Source: JAODBQ01 sp047602055 (GTDB lineage: Bacteria; Actinomycetota; Acidimicrobiia; Acidimicrobiales; Ilumatobacteraceae). From it: a DNA stretch of 64,000 nucleotides. Below, in pieces: positions 1 to 8,030 of the stretch. The first letter of the stretch is position 1. Each line of letters opens with the position of its first letter. The stretch is taken from positions 1,612,001 through 1,676,000 of the forward strand of contig JASGIG010000001.1 of assembly GCA_047602055.1 (NCBI GenBank), in the 5' to 3' direction. The notes under the pieces were generated by a model. It saw only the letters and a list, made by a program, of their open reading frames with translations, was not told the DNA's origin and did not search any database. The position numbers were made by a program, and so were the translations under genes.

Positions 1-912
1 GTCCGGGCCGAGGACGGCGATCGTCGAGCTGGTCTCGGTCAGGCCGTAGGCGTTGACGAACCCGGTGCCCGGCAGCATCTCCATCGCCCGCTGGACGACC
101 TCGACGGGCATCCGCCCGCCGCCGTAGCTGAGGTGGCGCAGCGACGGCAGCGACAGGCTGCCGGCCTCCATCGCGTCGAGCACCCGGCCGAGCATCGTCG
201 GCACGACCATCGCATGGGTGACGGAGTGCTCGCTGACGTTGGCGACCCACACCTCCGGGGTGAACGCCTGCAGGTAGACCACGCGGCGGCCGATGAACAG
301 CGACGACACCACCGCCGAGATCCCGGCGATGTGGTACGGCGGGACGCTGACCAGCGCGGCCTCGTCCTCGCCGGCGGAGGCGAAGTCGAGCGTCTGCAGC
401 ACGTACGAGCTGAGGTGGCTGTGGCGCAGCACCGCGGCTTTCGGCTCGCCGGTCGTCCCCGAGGTGAACAGCAGCACGCCGATCGCATCGGTGTCGGGGA
501 TGAACAGCAGCTCGCCCTCCTCCGGGGCGGTGGCGATGGCCGAGGCCTCCTCGGTGGTGACGATGTCGAGGCCGTCGATGCCGTCGAGGCGGTGGACCAT
601 GTCGGCGTCGACGATGGCGACGGCCGGCGCGGCCCGCTCGGCGACGCGGCGCAGCTCCGGGTCCGTGAGCCGGTAGTTCAGGGGCGTGAACGCCGTGCCG
701 GCGAGCGCGGTGGCGAACAGCGTGCGCGGCACCGCCAGCGAGTTCTGACCGAGGAACACGGTGCGCTCGTGGCCGCCGACCTGTAGGCGGTGGGCCAGCG
801 CCCGGGCCTGCTCGCGCAGCTCGCCGTAGGTGATGGTGCCGTTGGCGTCGCTGAACGCCGGGCGGTCGGCGAGCGCGTCGGCGGACATGTCGAGCAGGAT
901 CGACAGGTGCAT
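1..912 (-). CDS. acyl-CoA synthetase (AMP-forming), partial at window edge
   Basis: N-terminal 304 residues of an adenylate-forming acyl-CoA ligase; the rest lies beyond base 1. Family members use ATP to make an acyl-adenylate and then an acyl-CoA. The P-loop signature LLFTSGTTGEPK is at residues about 147-158 and the A5 motif YGLTETSST at about 289-297, so the larger N-terminal domain is nearly complete and intact. The ATG at 910-912 gives the usual short lead-in to the first strand. A 100-residue gene reading the same way lies 49 bp upstream, so the two may share a transcript. Family members run to about 500 residues. The substrate cannot be told from this part; a medium/long-chain fatty acid or other carboxylate is possible. 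Confidence 0.93.
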   Translation of the reverse strand, partial: MHLSILLDMSADALADRPAFSDANGTITYGELREQARALAHRLQVGGHERTVFLGQNSLAVPRTLFATALAGTAFTPLNYRLTDPELRRVAERAAPAVAIVDADMVHRLDGIDGLDIVTTEEASAIATAPEEGELLFIPDTDAIGVLLFTSGTTGEPKAAVLRHSHLSSYVLQTLDFASAGEDEAALVSVPPYHIAGISAVVSSLFIGRRVVYLQAFTPEVWVANVSEHSVTHAMVVPTMLGRVLDAMEAGSLSLPSLRHLSYGGGRMPVEVVQRAMEMLPGTGFVNAYGLTETSSTIAVLGPD

Positions 913-961
913 GGCAGACCCCCAGGTTGTGCCGGTTGTGTCGTGAGCCGGGTGGCCCGGA

Positions 962-1264
962 TCAGTCCGAGGACGGCAGCGCCTTGGCGCCCTTCTCGGC
1001 GAGCGCGTTCGAGCCGATCGACAGCGAGCCCTGGCCGGCCTTGGTGACCAGGATCTCCAGGCCGGACTCCTCGTCGGCGTAACGCTTGCCGATCTGCGTG
1101 CCGCTGGAGAGGTCCGGATCGAGCGCGTTCTCGGTGGTGTCGCCCATCGCCGCCACCGGCGCGCCGCCGCAGCGCAGGTCGACGTCACCCCCCGGGGCGC
1201 GCACGACCATCAGCTCGGTCGTGTCGGCGGTGCTCTTCAGGCGCAGGCCAGGCTTCAGTTCCAC
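962..1264 (-). CDS. small conserved-looking hypothetical protein (100 aa)
   Basis: I do not recognise the family. The 100-residue product is soluble by composition, begins VELKPGLRLK, has a central glycine-rich stretch around LRCGGAPV and ends in Ser-Ser-Asp. The GTG at 1262-1264 is preferred over the longer ATG frame that starts at 1321, because the purine-rich GGGGGAA lies a few bases before it and the upstream codons look non-coding and overlap the inverted repeats at 1303-1327. It is read toward the acyl-CoA ligase 49 bp downstream, so a shared transcript is likely. No catalytic motif, signal peptide or membrane segment is visible. Confidence 0.6.
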   Translation of the reverse strand: MELKPGLRLKSTADTTELMVVRAPGGDVDLRCGGAPVAAMGDTTENALDPDLSSGTQIGKRYADEESGLEILVTKAGQGSLSIGSNALAEKGAKALPSSD

Positions 1265-1302
1265 GGTTCCCCCGGAAGGTCGATTCGTCGGCGCGTGCAG
1301 TA

Positions 1303-1327
1303 TGTGCCGCAGGGCACACACTGTGCC
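1303..1327. promoter_or_regulatory. triple inverted-repeat operator candidate upstream of the ligase operon
   Basis: Three alternating 6-bp arms, TGTGCC (1303-1308), GGCACA (1313-1318) and TGTGCC (1322-1327), form two overlapping perfect palindromes with 4- and 3-base spacers. They lie 39-63 bp upstream of the GTG of the 100-residue gene, where a promoter would be expected. This may be a regulator site for the small gene and acyl-CoA ligase. No regulator gene is adjacent, so the binding protein is unknown. Confidence 0.4.
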
Positions 1328-1379
1328 ACGGATGGGGTCGGGCGATTCAAGCCCGCTCGCTCACTCGGACGACGGCGCG

Positions 1380-3107
1380 TCACGGCAGGACGGAGAGCGT
1401 GGCGTCGACGAGGCGGCAGCGTTCGTCCTCGGTCATCGACTCGACGTCGGCGGCGAAGCGGCCGGAGGCGAACGCGCACAGCGCCGGACGGCCGGCGCTC
1501 TCGCTGGCGTCGACGAACAGCTCCAGCGCGCGGCGCGCCTCGCCGACGACCCAGAACGCACGGTGCGGTGCCCAGAACGCCTCGTCGAACGTGGCGAACA
1601 CCTTGGCGACCGGACCGCAGGCCATCCGCGCCAGCGCCTCGACGACGGTCGTCGGCAACGGCGGGTCGACGGCGATGACGTCGCGCTGCAGGACCGGCAG
1701 CGGCACGGTGACGACCACGGCCGGGCCGGTGACGCGGCCACCCATCGCCGTCGTCGCGGTCCAGCCGTCGCGATCGCGGCGCAGGGCGACGACCCGTTCG
1801 CCGAGGCGGACGTCGAGCCCGTCGGCGACGGCAGCGGTGAACGAGTCGATCCCGGACGTGATCAGGTGGTCACCGCCGTCGAGGTGGTACGGCTCGGCGC
1901 GGTTCACGAGCGACAGCTCGTCGACCGGTGCGGCGTACTGGTTCTCGAACTCGCCGCGCAGCCAGCCGCCGAGCGCAGCGAGCACGACCGGCGGTTCGTC
2001 GAGCGCGGCGACGGCGGCGCGCAGCACCGGACCGACGGCGACGTCGTGGCGTGGGTCGGCGGCCGCGTCGAGCGCGTCGTCGACGGCGATGCGGGCGGCG
2101 AGGAGCCGGGCGCGGCCGGCAGCATCGAGGGCGCCGGTGCCGTCGACGAACGCCGTCGTCCGCTCCCACGCCCACGGCACCGACGTCACGTGATCGTCGA
2201 GCGGGTGGCCGGCGTTCCCGTGCAGCCACGCCCCGCCGAGGTTGGCCGGCCAGCCCAGCGAGCGGTCCGTCGCCGCCCGCCCACCGATGTTCGAGCCGGC
2301 TTCGAGCACGCAGACCTCGGCGCCGGCGTCGACCAACTGCCGTGCCGCCGCCAACCCGGCGAGGCCGGCGCCGATCACGAACGCCTGCCGATGCCCGGCC
2401 GCGAGCACGGCGCCGCCGGCACGCACGCCGCTGGCCCAGGCGCCGTGCATCGTCCCCGGACCGTCGACGGACGTGTGCTCGCCGGCCATCCACAGCCCGT
2501 CGAGCAGCTCCGCGCCGAGCGCGGCGCGGTCGGCCGGCGTGCCGCCCGGTCGGAGGAACGAGTAGGCGCCGCCGACGTCGGTGTCGGTGACCCAGCGGGA
2601 CACGATCGAGCGCCGTGCCGCGCGCGGCGACGTCCGCCGGGCGAGCACGTCGACGGCGACGCCGTTGGCGTCGGCGGTGCCGACGACGCGCCAGCCGCGC
2701 GCCAGGTACCACGGCGCCTGCCCGGCGGTGAACAGGTGGACGTCGTCGACGTCCGACGAGCGCGCCAGCGCCATGCAGGCGTCGACCAGCCGTCCGCCGA
2801 TGCCGTGCCCACGCCACCGGGGAGCGACGAACAGGCTCGCCAGCCACGGCCCGGTCTGCGCCCAGCCGGGCAGGTCGTCGGTGACGAGCAGCGACGCCGA
2901 GCCGACCGGCGCGCCGCCGTCGTCCAGCGCCACCAGCGTGCGCGGCAGCCCGTCGCCGGTCATCGCCCGCAGCTCGTCGGCGGCGAGCGTGGCGTTCCAC
3001 GCCGCCGGATCGTAGAGGTGTCCCCACTCGGCGACGTGCCACGCCGCCAGGGTCACCTCGATCTCGGCGCGCTCCGGCAGCGAAGCGAGGTCGACGATCT
3101 CCAGCAC
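1380..3107 (-). CDS. GNAT acetyltransferase fused to a circularly permuted flavin amine oxidase
   Basis: A 575-residue two-domain protein. Residues 1-155 are a GNAT acetyltransferase with the acetyl-CoA loop RWRGHGIGG at 97-105. The rest is a monoamine-oxidase-family flavoprotein whose pieces are in the wrong order. Residues about 165-235 are the normal C-terminal segment of the family (GGAYSFLRPG at 179-188, FAD-contacting WMAGEHTS at 206-213, GTMHGAWASG at 218-227). The N-terminal dinucleotide fold follows (VIGAGLAGL at 244-252, VLEAGSNIGGRA at 267-278), and the protein ends in the middle of the substrate domain. The frame is open throughout. The GTG at 3105-3107 was chosen; an in-frame GTG at 3138-3140 would add 11 residues. 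It is divergent from the crotonase gene. Substrate unknown; coupled amine acetylation and oxidation would be speculation. Confidence 0.85.
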   Translation of the reverse strand: MLEIVDLASLPERAEIEVTLAAWHVAEWGHLYDPAAWNATLAADELRAMTGDGLPRTLVALDDGGAPVGSASLLVTDDLPGWAQTGPWLASLFVAPRWRGHGIGGRLVDACMALARSSDVDDVHLFTAGQAPWYLARGWRVVGTADANGVAVDVLARRTSPRAARRSIVSRWVTDTDVGGAYSFLRPGGTPADRAALGAELLDGLWMAGEHTSVDGPGTMHGAWASGVRAGGAVLAAGHRQAFVIGAGLAGLAAARQLVDAGAEVCVLEAGSNIGGRAATDRSLGWPANLGGAWLHGNAGHPLDDHVTSVPWAWERTTAFVDGTGALDAAGRARLLAARIAVDDALDAAADPRHDVAVGPVLRAAVAALDEPPVVLAALGGWLRGEFENQYAAPVDELSLVNRAEPYHLDGGDHLITSGIDSFTAAVADGLDVRLGERVVALRRDRDGWTATTAMGGRVTGPAVVVTVPLPVLQRDVIAVDPPLPTTVVEALARMACGPVAKVFATFDEAFWAPHRAFWVVGEARRALELFVDASESAGRPALCAFASGRFAADVESMTEDERCRLVDATLSVLP

Positions 3108-3157
3108 GCCGCCAGTGTGCTCGCCCGCTCGGCCAGTCACCGAACAGGCGCCGGCGC

Positions 3158-3163
3158 GTAACG
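3158..3163 (+). promoter_or_regulatory. candidate -10 element (leaderless start)
   Basis: TAACGT, matching TANNNT, ends 9 bp before the ATG of the enoyl-CoA hydratase, and no Shine-Dalgarno sequence lies between. This spacing fits a leaderless actinobacterial transcript. No clear -35 is seen. Confidence 0.3.
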
Positions 3164-3172
3164 TCGCCGGCC

Positions 3173-3931
3173 ATGAGCCAGCTCGTCCGTTCCGAGACCG
3201 TCGGCGGGATCGCCACCATCACGCTGGACTCGGCGCACAACCGCAACGCCCTGTCGGCGACGCTGCTGGAGCAGCTGACGCTGTCGCTGGATGCGGCCAT
3301 CGCCGACGATGCGGTGCGCGTCGTCGTGCTCACCGGCGCCGGCAACACGTTCTGCGCCGGCGCCGACCTCAAGGACCCGCCCGGCAACGCGCCCGGTCAG
3401 CGCTTCGGCTTCCCGTCGATCCTGCAGTCGATCGCCACCGGTCCGAAGCCCGTCGTCGCCCGGATCAACGGTCACGTGCGGGCCGGTGGGATGGGCCTCG
3501 TCGCCGCCTGCGACATCGCCGTCGCGCCCGACGACGCGACGTTCGCGTTCAGCGAGGTGCGCATCGGTGTGATCCCGGCGATCATCGCCGTCGTCTGCCA
3601 GCCGGTGATGACGCCGCGGGCGTTCCGTCGCTACGCGATCACCGGCGCGGTGTTCGACGGGGCCGAGGCCGCGCGCAACGGCCTGGTGACGATGGCGGTG
3701 CCGCGCGACGGCCTCGACGCCGCCGTCGCCGCGGCCGCCGAGGACCTGCGCCTCGCCGCACCCGGGGGGATCGCCCGCTGCAAGTCGTTGATCGACGAGC
3801 TGCCGCGCAAGCCGATCGACGAGCAGTGGACGTGGACGGCCGGGATCTCCGCGGTGCAGTTCCAGGAGCCCGACGCCGTCGAGGGCATCGCCGCGTTCCG
3901 TGAGAAGCGCACGCCGAGCTGGGCGCAGTGA
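3173..3931 (+). CDS. enoyl-CoA hydratase/isomerase family protein
   Basis: A 252-residue crotonase-fold protein, the normal length for the family. Members hydrate or isomerise enoyl-CoA thioesters, often in fatty-acid or side-chain degradation. Two oxyanion-hole segments are visible: NTFCAGADLKDPP at residues 58-70 and INGHVRAGGMGL at about 98-109. FSEVRIGVIP carries the first candidate acid/base glutamate. The position that usually holds the second glutamate falls in IPAIIAVV, so the reaction may be isomerisation or something else rather than classical hydration. The ATG at 3173 gives the standard N-terminus. The gene is divergent from the GNAT-oxidase gene, with 65 bp between them, and is followed 1 bp later by a 57-residue open frame. 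Confidence 0.9.
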   Translation: MSQLVRSETVGGIATITLDSAHNRNALSATLLEQLTLSLDAAIADDAVRVVVLTGAGNTFCAGADLKDPPGNAPGQRFGFPSILQSIATGPKPVVARINGHVRAGGMGLVAACDIAVAPDDATFAFSEVRIGVIPAIIAVVCQPVMTPRAFRRYAITGAVFDGAEAARNGLVTMAVPRDGLDAAVAAAAEDLRLAAPGGIARCKSLIDELPRKPIDEQWTWTAGISAVQFQEPDAVEGIAAFREKRTPSWAQ

Positions 3932-3932
3932 C

Positions 3933-4106
3933 GTGACGCTCGCCGTCGACGCGGTGCGCGGCGCCGCGGCGCACTTCGAGCGGTGGGTCGGCTTCCGGCG
4001 GCGGATCGGTCGCCCGTTCCCCGACACCGCCGGCCTGCTGGCGATCGCGTCCGGGGTGCTGGAGCGGATCGAGGTGAATCGCCCGTTGGTGCAGCCGTCG
4101 GATTGA
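3933..4106 (+). CDS. small hypothetical protein (57 aa)
   Basis: Begins with a GTG one base after the stop of the enoyl-CoA hydratase and encodes 57 residues with no family that I recognise. The middle (AHFERWVGFRRRIGRPFP) is rich in aromatic and arginine residues, and the end is polar. Third-position G/C bias follows this frame, which together with the tight spacing argues for a translated gene. It could instead be a remnant. No membrane segment or catalytic motif is seen. Confidence 0.45.
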   Translation: MTLAVDAVRGAAAHFERWVGFRRRIGRPFPDTAGLLAIASGVLERIEVNRPLVQPSD

Positions 4107-4143
4107 CGGGAACTGCGGCGTGTCGGCGCGCCGTCGAAGGCGC

Positions 4144-5478
4144 ATGAGGCATCGACCACTGCTGTTGCTCGTGCCGGTCGCGGCGATCCTGCTCGCCGCC
4201 TGCGGCTCCTCCACCACGGCCACGACCACGACGCCGGCGTCGTCGGGCGGTCGTGGCTGGATCGGCGGCGAACCGGACTTCGACGAGGGGTCGGCCGGCG
4301 GAGGGGCGATGGCCGACTCGGCCACTCGCGAGGCGGCTGGGGCGGCGACCACGCCGGCCGCGCCCGCGCCCGACGTCGCCCCGGTCCAGACGGCGATGCG
4401 CGCCGGCAGCGTCGACGACAACGCCGACCTCGCCGGCTACCTCGACTCTCTCACCCGCTACGACCAACTCGGTCTGCCGAGCCGCACGGTCGACGCCACC
4501 GGGCGCATCGTCGTCACCGCCACCGGTGCCAACGGCCTGCCGGCGATGGGTGTGCCGGTCACCGTCGCCGCCGGCGACGCCCCGGTCGCCGCGCTGCGCA
4601 CCGGTGTCGACGGGCGGGTGATCTTCCTGCCGGCGACGTTCGGTGACGTCCGGCCGAGCTACCACGTGAGCATCGACGGCGCGGCTGGCGATGCCGCGCC
4701 AGGTACCGACGTGACGCTGACGTCACCGGCCGACGGCGGCGCTGCCGCGGGCGTGCCGGTCGACGTGCTGTTCCTGCTCGACGTCACCGGTTCCATGGGC
4801 GACGAGATCGACCAGCTGAAGACGACGATCGGCGACGTCGCCGACCAACTGCGCGACCTGCCGCAGCATCCCGACATCCGCTTCGGGATGACCCTGTTCC
4901 GCGACGAGGGCGACGCGTTCGTCACGTCGACGTTCGACCTCACCGGCGACATCGAGGCGTTCCAGGCCGCGCTCGCCCAGGTCGAGGCGGGTGGCGGCGG
5001 TGACACGCCCGAGGCCGTCGACGAGGCGTTCGCCGCTGCGCTCGACGAGCCGTCGTGGCGTGATCCGGCGAGCACCGCGGAGTTCGTGTTCCTGGTCGGT
5101 GACGCCGCCCCGCACGTCGAGCGCGCCGTGCAGCAGCCGTATCCGGAGTCGATCAAGGTCGCCCAGTCGCGCGGCATCACGGTCCACGCCATCGCTGCAT
5201 CGTCGACCGACGACGCCGCCGAGCACGCGTTCCGGGCGATCGCCCAGGGCACCGGCGGGCGCTTCGTCTTCCTCGCCTACGGCGCCGGTGGTGCCGCGGT
5301 CGGCGAGCACACCGACATCACCCCGACCGACTACGAGGAGATGAGCCTCGACGCCCTCGTCGTGCGCCTCGTCGCCGAGTCGCTGGCCAACCTCACCGGC
5401 ACCGACGTCGCGCCGCCGCCGACGCTCACGCCGACGACGATCCCACGGCCGAACGACCAGCAGCAGCCGACCGGTTGA
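4144..5478 (+). CDS. von Willebrand factor A domain lipoprotein
   Basis: A 444-residue predicted lipoprotein. The start MRHRPLLLLVPV is followed by the lipobox LLAAC, giving acylation at Cys-21 and anchoring outside the membrane. A Thr/Ser/Ala-rich spacer follows, then a transthyretin-like stretch, then a VWA domain from about residue 195. Its metal-binding loop reads DVTGSMGDEI; Thr replaces the first Ser of the usual DxSxS. GMTLFRDEG and the later GDTPEAV fit the remaining MIDAS positions. VWA domains bind protein ligands through a divalent metal, so an adhesion or assembly role is likely but the partner is unknown. A GTG at 4120 would add eight basic residues; the ATG gives a better signal peptide. 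It converges on the next gene with one base between stops. Confidence 0.88.
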   Translation: MRHRPLLLLVPVAAILLAACGSSTTATTTTPASSGGRGWIGGEPDFDEGSAGGGAMADSATREAAGAATTPAAPAPDVAPVQTAMRAGSVDDNADLAGYLDSLTRYDQLGLPSRTVDATGRIVVTATGANGLPAMGVPVTVAAGDAPVAALRTGVDGRVIFLPATFGDVRPSYHVSIDGAAGDAAPGTDVTLTSPADGGAAAGVPVDVLFLLDVTGSMGDEIDQLKTTIGDVADQLRDLPQHPDIRFGMTLFRDEGDAFVTSTFDLTGDIEAFQAALAQVEAGGGGDTPEAVDEAFAAALDEPSWRDPASTAEFVFLVGDAAPHVERAVQQPYPESIKVAQSRGITVHAIAASSTDDAAEHAFRAIAQGTGGRFVFLAYGAGGAAVGEHTDITPTDYEEMSLDALVVRLVAESLANLTGTDVAPPPTLTPTTIPRPNDQQQPTG

Positions 5479-5479
5479 G

Positions 5480-6049
5480 TCACCGCCTGACCTGCAGGCG
5501 CGCCCAGCCGTACAGCGTCAGCAGCGGCGACAGCGGGAGCCCCTCGCCGAACCGGTACGGAGCGGCGGGGGCCAGCCGGGCGGCGAGATCCGGTCGCTGC
5601 ATGGCGAGGTACTGCTCGGCGCGCCGAGCGTGGAACGGATCCGAGACGAGCTTGATCCGCTCGAACCCGTCGACGAGCGGAACGGCGTTGGCGACGTTCT
5701 CCCACGTCGAGCGCGAGGCCTGCTCGAGCACGACCTCGTCGACCACGCCCTGCTCGACGGCGTACGCCGCCATCAGGGCGGCTTCGCTCGTCGATCCGGC
5801 GACGGCGCCGCCGCAGCACACGAGCGTGCGCCGGCCAGCGGTCGGGTCGAACGAGCGGATCGCCGTGCGCACCCGCCAGCGGTTGACGGCGTTGGCCCGT
5901 TCGCCGCGGTTGGAGCAGCCGAGCACGACGATCACCTCGGATGCCGGCGGACCGGTCAGCGGTGTCGCACGGCGTCGCGACTCGTGGTGCGCGATCCACT
6001 CACCCCAGATCACGAAGGCGGCCAGCCCGGCCAGCAGCACCCGCCGCAT
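5480..6049 (-). CDS. DUF218 (YdcF/SanA-like) membrane-anchored protein
   Basis: A 189-residue protein with one N-terminal hydrophobic segment (LLAGLAAFVIWGEW) and a DUF218 domain. Family signatures are VIVVLGCSNRGE near residue 39, the glycine-rich LVCCGGA, the acidic STSEAALMA stretch and EQASRSTWENV. The fold is Rossmann-like. SanA and YdcF relatives are linked to envelope integrity, but their chemistry is unresolved. The ATG at 6047-6049 starts directly at the membrane segment; upstream in-frame codons to 6238 cover the neighbouring promoter region and are probably not translated. It is divergent from the PLP decarboxylase gene. Confidence 0.8.
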   Translation of the reverse strand: MRRVLLAGLAAFVIWGEWIAHHESRRRATPLTGPPASEVIVVLGCSNRGERANAVNRWRVRTAIRSFDPTAGRRTLVCCGGAVAGSTSEAALMAAYAVEQGVVDEVVLEQASRSTWENVANAVPLVDGFERIKLVSDPFHARRAEQYLAMQRPDLAARLAPAAPYRFGEGLPLSPLLTLYGWARLQVRR

Positions 6050-6157
6050 CCGTACACCCAAGCACGTCGCGTGCTCATGTCCCAACGTGTTCGCTGACTG
6101 ACCGGACAGCGGCGCTGACTGATGGTGCCGCCAGTCGCTTTTGTCGGAGCCCCTTCC

Positions 6158-6163
6158 TAGGGT
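6158..6163 (+). promoter_or_regulatory. candidate -10 element of the PLP decarboxylase gene
   Basis: TAGGGT, matching TANNNT, ends 7 bp before the GTG at 6171, the spacing expected for a leaderless transcript. This supports the GTG over the in-frame upstream codon at 6141. No convincing -35 is visible. Confidence 0.35.
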
Positions 6164-6170
6164 CGCCGCC

Positions 6171-7325
6171 GTGCCGACCGCCACGCCCACGACGTCGAAG
6201 CTCGAAGCGTTCCTGCGCGATTCGGCGACGCTGCCCACCCCGTTCGTCGTCGTCGACGTCGACGTCGTCGAGCAGCGCTACCACCAGTTGCGCGACGCGG
6301 TGCCCGCGGCGGCCGTCTACTACGCCGTGAAGGCCAACCCGGCGATGCCCGTCCTGGAGCGGCTCGTCGCCCTCGGCTCGGCGTTCGACGTCGCCAGCCC
6401 GGCCGAGATCGACCGGGTGCTGCTCGCCGGCGGCGACCCCGCGGCGATCTCGTACGGCAACACGATCAAGAAGCGCCGAGACATCGCCTACGCGGCGTCG
6501 GTCGGTGTGCGCCGCTACGCCGTCGACGCCGAGGCGGAGCTCGGCAAGCTGATCGACGTGGTCCCCGGCGCCAGCGTGTGCGTCCGCCTGCGCCACGAGT
6601 GCGGCGGCGCCGACTGGCCGCTGTCGCGGAAGTTCGGCTGCGACGCGGCCGAGGTCACCCGCCTGCTCGTGCTCGCCGCCGAGGCGGGGATGGAGGCGGG
6701 GGTCTCGTTCCACGTCGGCTCGCAGCAGCGCGATCTCGGGGCGTGGGACGACACGCTGGATGTCGTCGCCGAGATCGCCGCCCGTGCCGCCGATCTCGGC
6801 GCGCCGATCTCGTTCCTCAACCTCGGCGGCGGTTTCCCCGGCACGTATCGCGAGGACGCGCCGACGATCGCCCAGTACGGCGCCGCCGTGCGCGGGGCAC
6901 TGGCGCGGTGGTTCCCCGACGGCGTCGGCGAGGTGATGATCGAGCCGGGCCGCTACCTCGTCGCCGACGCCGGCGTGCTGCGCAGCGAGGTGGTGCTCGT
7001 CAGCCGCCGCTCGATCGAGGACCAGCAGCGCTGGGTGTACCTCGACTGCGGCAAGTTCCACGGCCTCGCCGAGACGATGGACGAGGCGATCCGCTACCGC
7101 TTGCGCACGCCCCACGACGGCCCCGGCGTGGCCACCGGCCCGGTGGCGATCGCCGGCCCGACGTGCGACTCCGCCGACGTGCTCTACGAGAAGAGCGCCT
7201 ACGAGCTGCCGCTGGCGCTCGCCGAGGGCGACGTCGTCGACGTCCTGTCCGCCGGCGCGTACACCACGACGTACAGCTCGATCGGCTTCAACGGCTTCCC
7301 CCCGCTCGCCGAGCACTACATCTGA
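6171..7325 (+). CDS. ornithine/diaminopimelate-type PLP decarboxylase (fold type III)
   Basis: A 384-residue alanine-racemase-fold decarboxylase. PLP-binding Lys-54 lies in YYAVKANP. FHVGSQQRD, the glycine loop LNLGGGFPG that holds the phosphate, and EPGRYLVADAG follow in order. GPTCDSADVLYE near the C-terminus provides the second-subunit Cys and Asp typical of ornithine decarboxylase, so a basic amino acid is the likely substrate and a diamine such as putrescine the likely product. Exact specificity (ornithine, lysine, carboxynorspermidine) is not decided. It is a soluble, presumably dimeric cytoplasmic enzyme. The GTG start is favoured by the TAGGGT element just upstream. It converges on the nitroreductase gene with 11 bp between stops. 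Confidence 0.9.
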   Translation: MPTATPTTSKLEAFLRDSATLPTPFVVVDVDVVEQRYHQLRDAVPAAAVYYAVKANPAMPVLERLVALGSAFDVASPAEIDRVLLAGGDPAAISYGNTIKKRRDIAYAASVGVRRYAVDAEAELGKLIDVVPGASVCVRLRHECGGADWPLSRKFGCDAAEVTRLLVLAAEAGMEAGVSFHVGSQQRDLGAWDDTLDVVAEIAARAADLGAPISFLNLGGGFPGTYREDAPTIAQYGAAVRGALARWFPDGVGEVMIEPGRYLVADAGVLRSEVVLVSRRSIEDQQRWVYLDCGKFHGLAETMDEAIRYRLRTPHDGPGVATGPVAIAGPTCDSADVLYEKSAYELPLALAEGDVVDVLSAGAYTTTYSSIGFNGFPPLAEHYI

Positions 7326-7336
7326 CGGCCGACGGG

Positions 7337-8002
7337 CTAGCCCGGCGGGTTGCCCCAGCGGTCCCAGTGCACGACGGACTCGACGGGCGGCCGTTGCGCT
7401 GGGCGGAAGTCGACACCGACGGTGTGGGCGACCGGCAGCAGCCCGACCTGGGCGTAGCCGTCGTGAGGGATCCCGAGCAGCGCGGCGACCTCACGGTCGC
7501 CACCGTCGCGGAGGTGCAGCGTCGTCCACGCCGAGCCGAGCGCTCGCTCGCGCAGGGCAAGCATGAAGCTCCACACGGCCGGCAGCATCATCCCCCAGTA
7601 GGCCGCGGCGTCGGCCCACTCCGGTCCCGGCCGCCCGGCGGCGCAGGGCACGACGAGCAGGGGTACCCGGTGCAGGTTGTCGGCGAGGTGCGCGGCCGAC
7701 TCGAGCATCCGCGCCGTCACCGGATCGAGACCGCTCGGGCCGCCGGCGGCGTCGGTCGTCCGGCCCCGGAGACCGGCGAAGCGCTTGGCGTACACCTGCT
7801 GGATGTCGCGCTTGGTCGATGGGTCGTCCACCAGGACCCACCGCCACGGCTGGTCGTTCGACGCGGTCGGGGCCTGCAGCGCGATCGTCAGGCACTCCAG
7901 CACGACGGCGCGATCGACGGGGCGATCGAGGTCGAGGCGCTTGCGCACCGTTCGGGTCGTCGTCAGCAGCTCGTCGGCCGACAGTCCGAGATGTGTCATC
8001 AC
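7337..8002 (-). CDS. nitroreductase family protein
   Basis: A 221-residue FMN-dependent nitroreductase-fold protein. The N-terminal RTVRKRLDLDRPV supplies FMN phosphate-binding arginines, and QAPTASNDQPWRWVLV is the family's Asn-x-Gln-Pro-Trp motif. LGSAWTTLHL and the late GIPHDGYAQVGLLPV complete the fold. Members use NAD(P)H to reduce nitro groups, quinones, enones or FMN; substrate unknown here. It is the last gene of a minus-strand run with the crotonase and the Cds1-like gene, 28 bp after the latter, suggesting cotranscription. Confidence 0.9.
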   Translation of the reverse strand: MMTHLGLSADELLTTTRTVRKRLDLDRPVDRAVVLECLTIALQAPTASNDQPWRWVLVDDPSTKRDIQQVYAKRFAGLRGRTTDAAGGPSGLDPVTARMLESAAHLADNLHRVPLLVVPCAAGRPGPEWADAAAYWGMMLPAVWSFMLALRERALGSAWTTLHLRDGGDREVAALLGIPHDGYAQVGLLPVAHTVGVDFRPAQRPPVESVVHWDRWGNPPG

Positions 8003-8030
8003 GTGCTCCAGGTGGTGCTCGATGTGCGCT

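Noticed and set aside
133..786. Plus-strand open frames over the acyl-CoA ligase
   Set aside because: The minus strand gives two canonical adenylation motifs in one frame; the plus frames are compositional shadows.
7333..7344. CGGGCTAGCCCG palindrome as a terminator between convergent genes
   Set aside because: It has no loop bases and includes a stop codon; the true hairpin would be only four or so base pairs.
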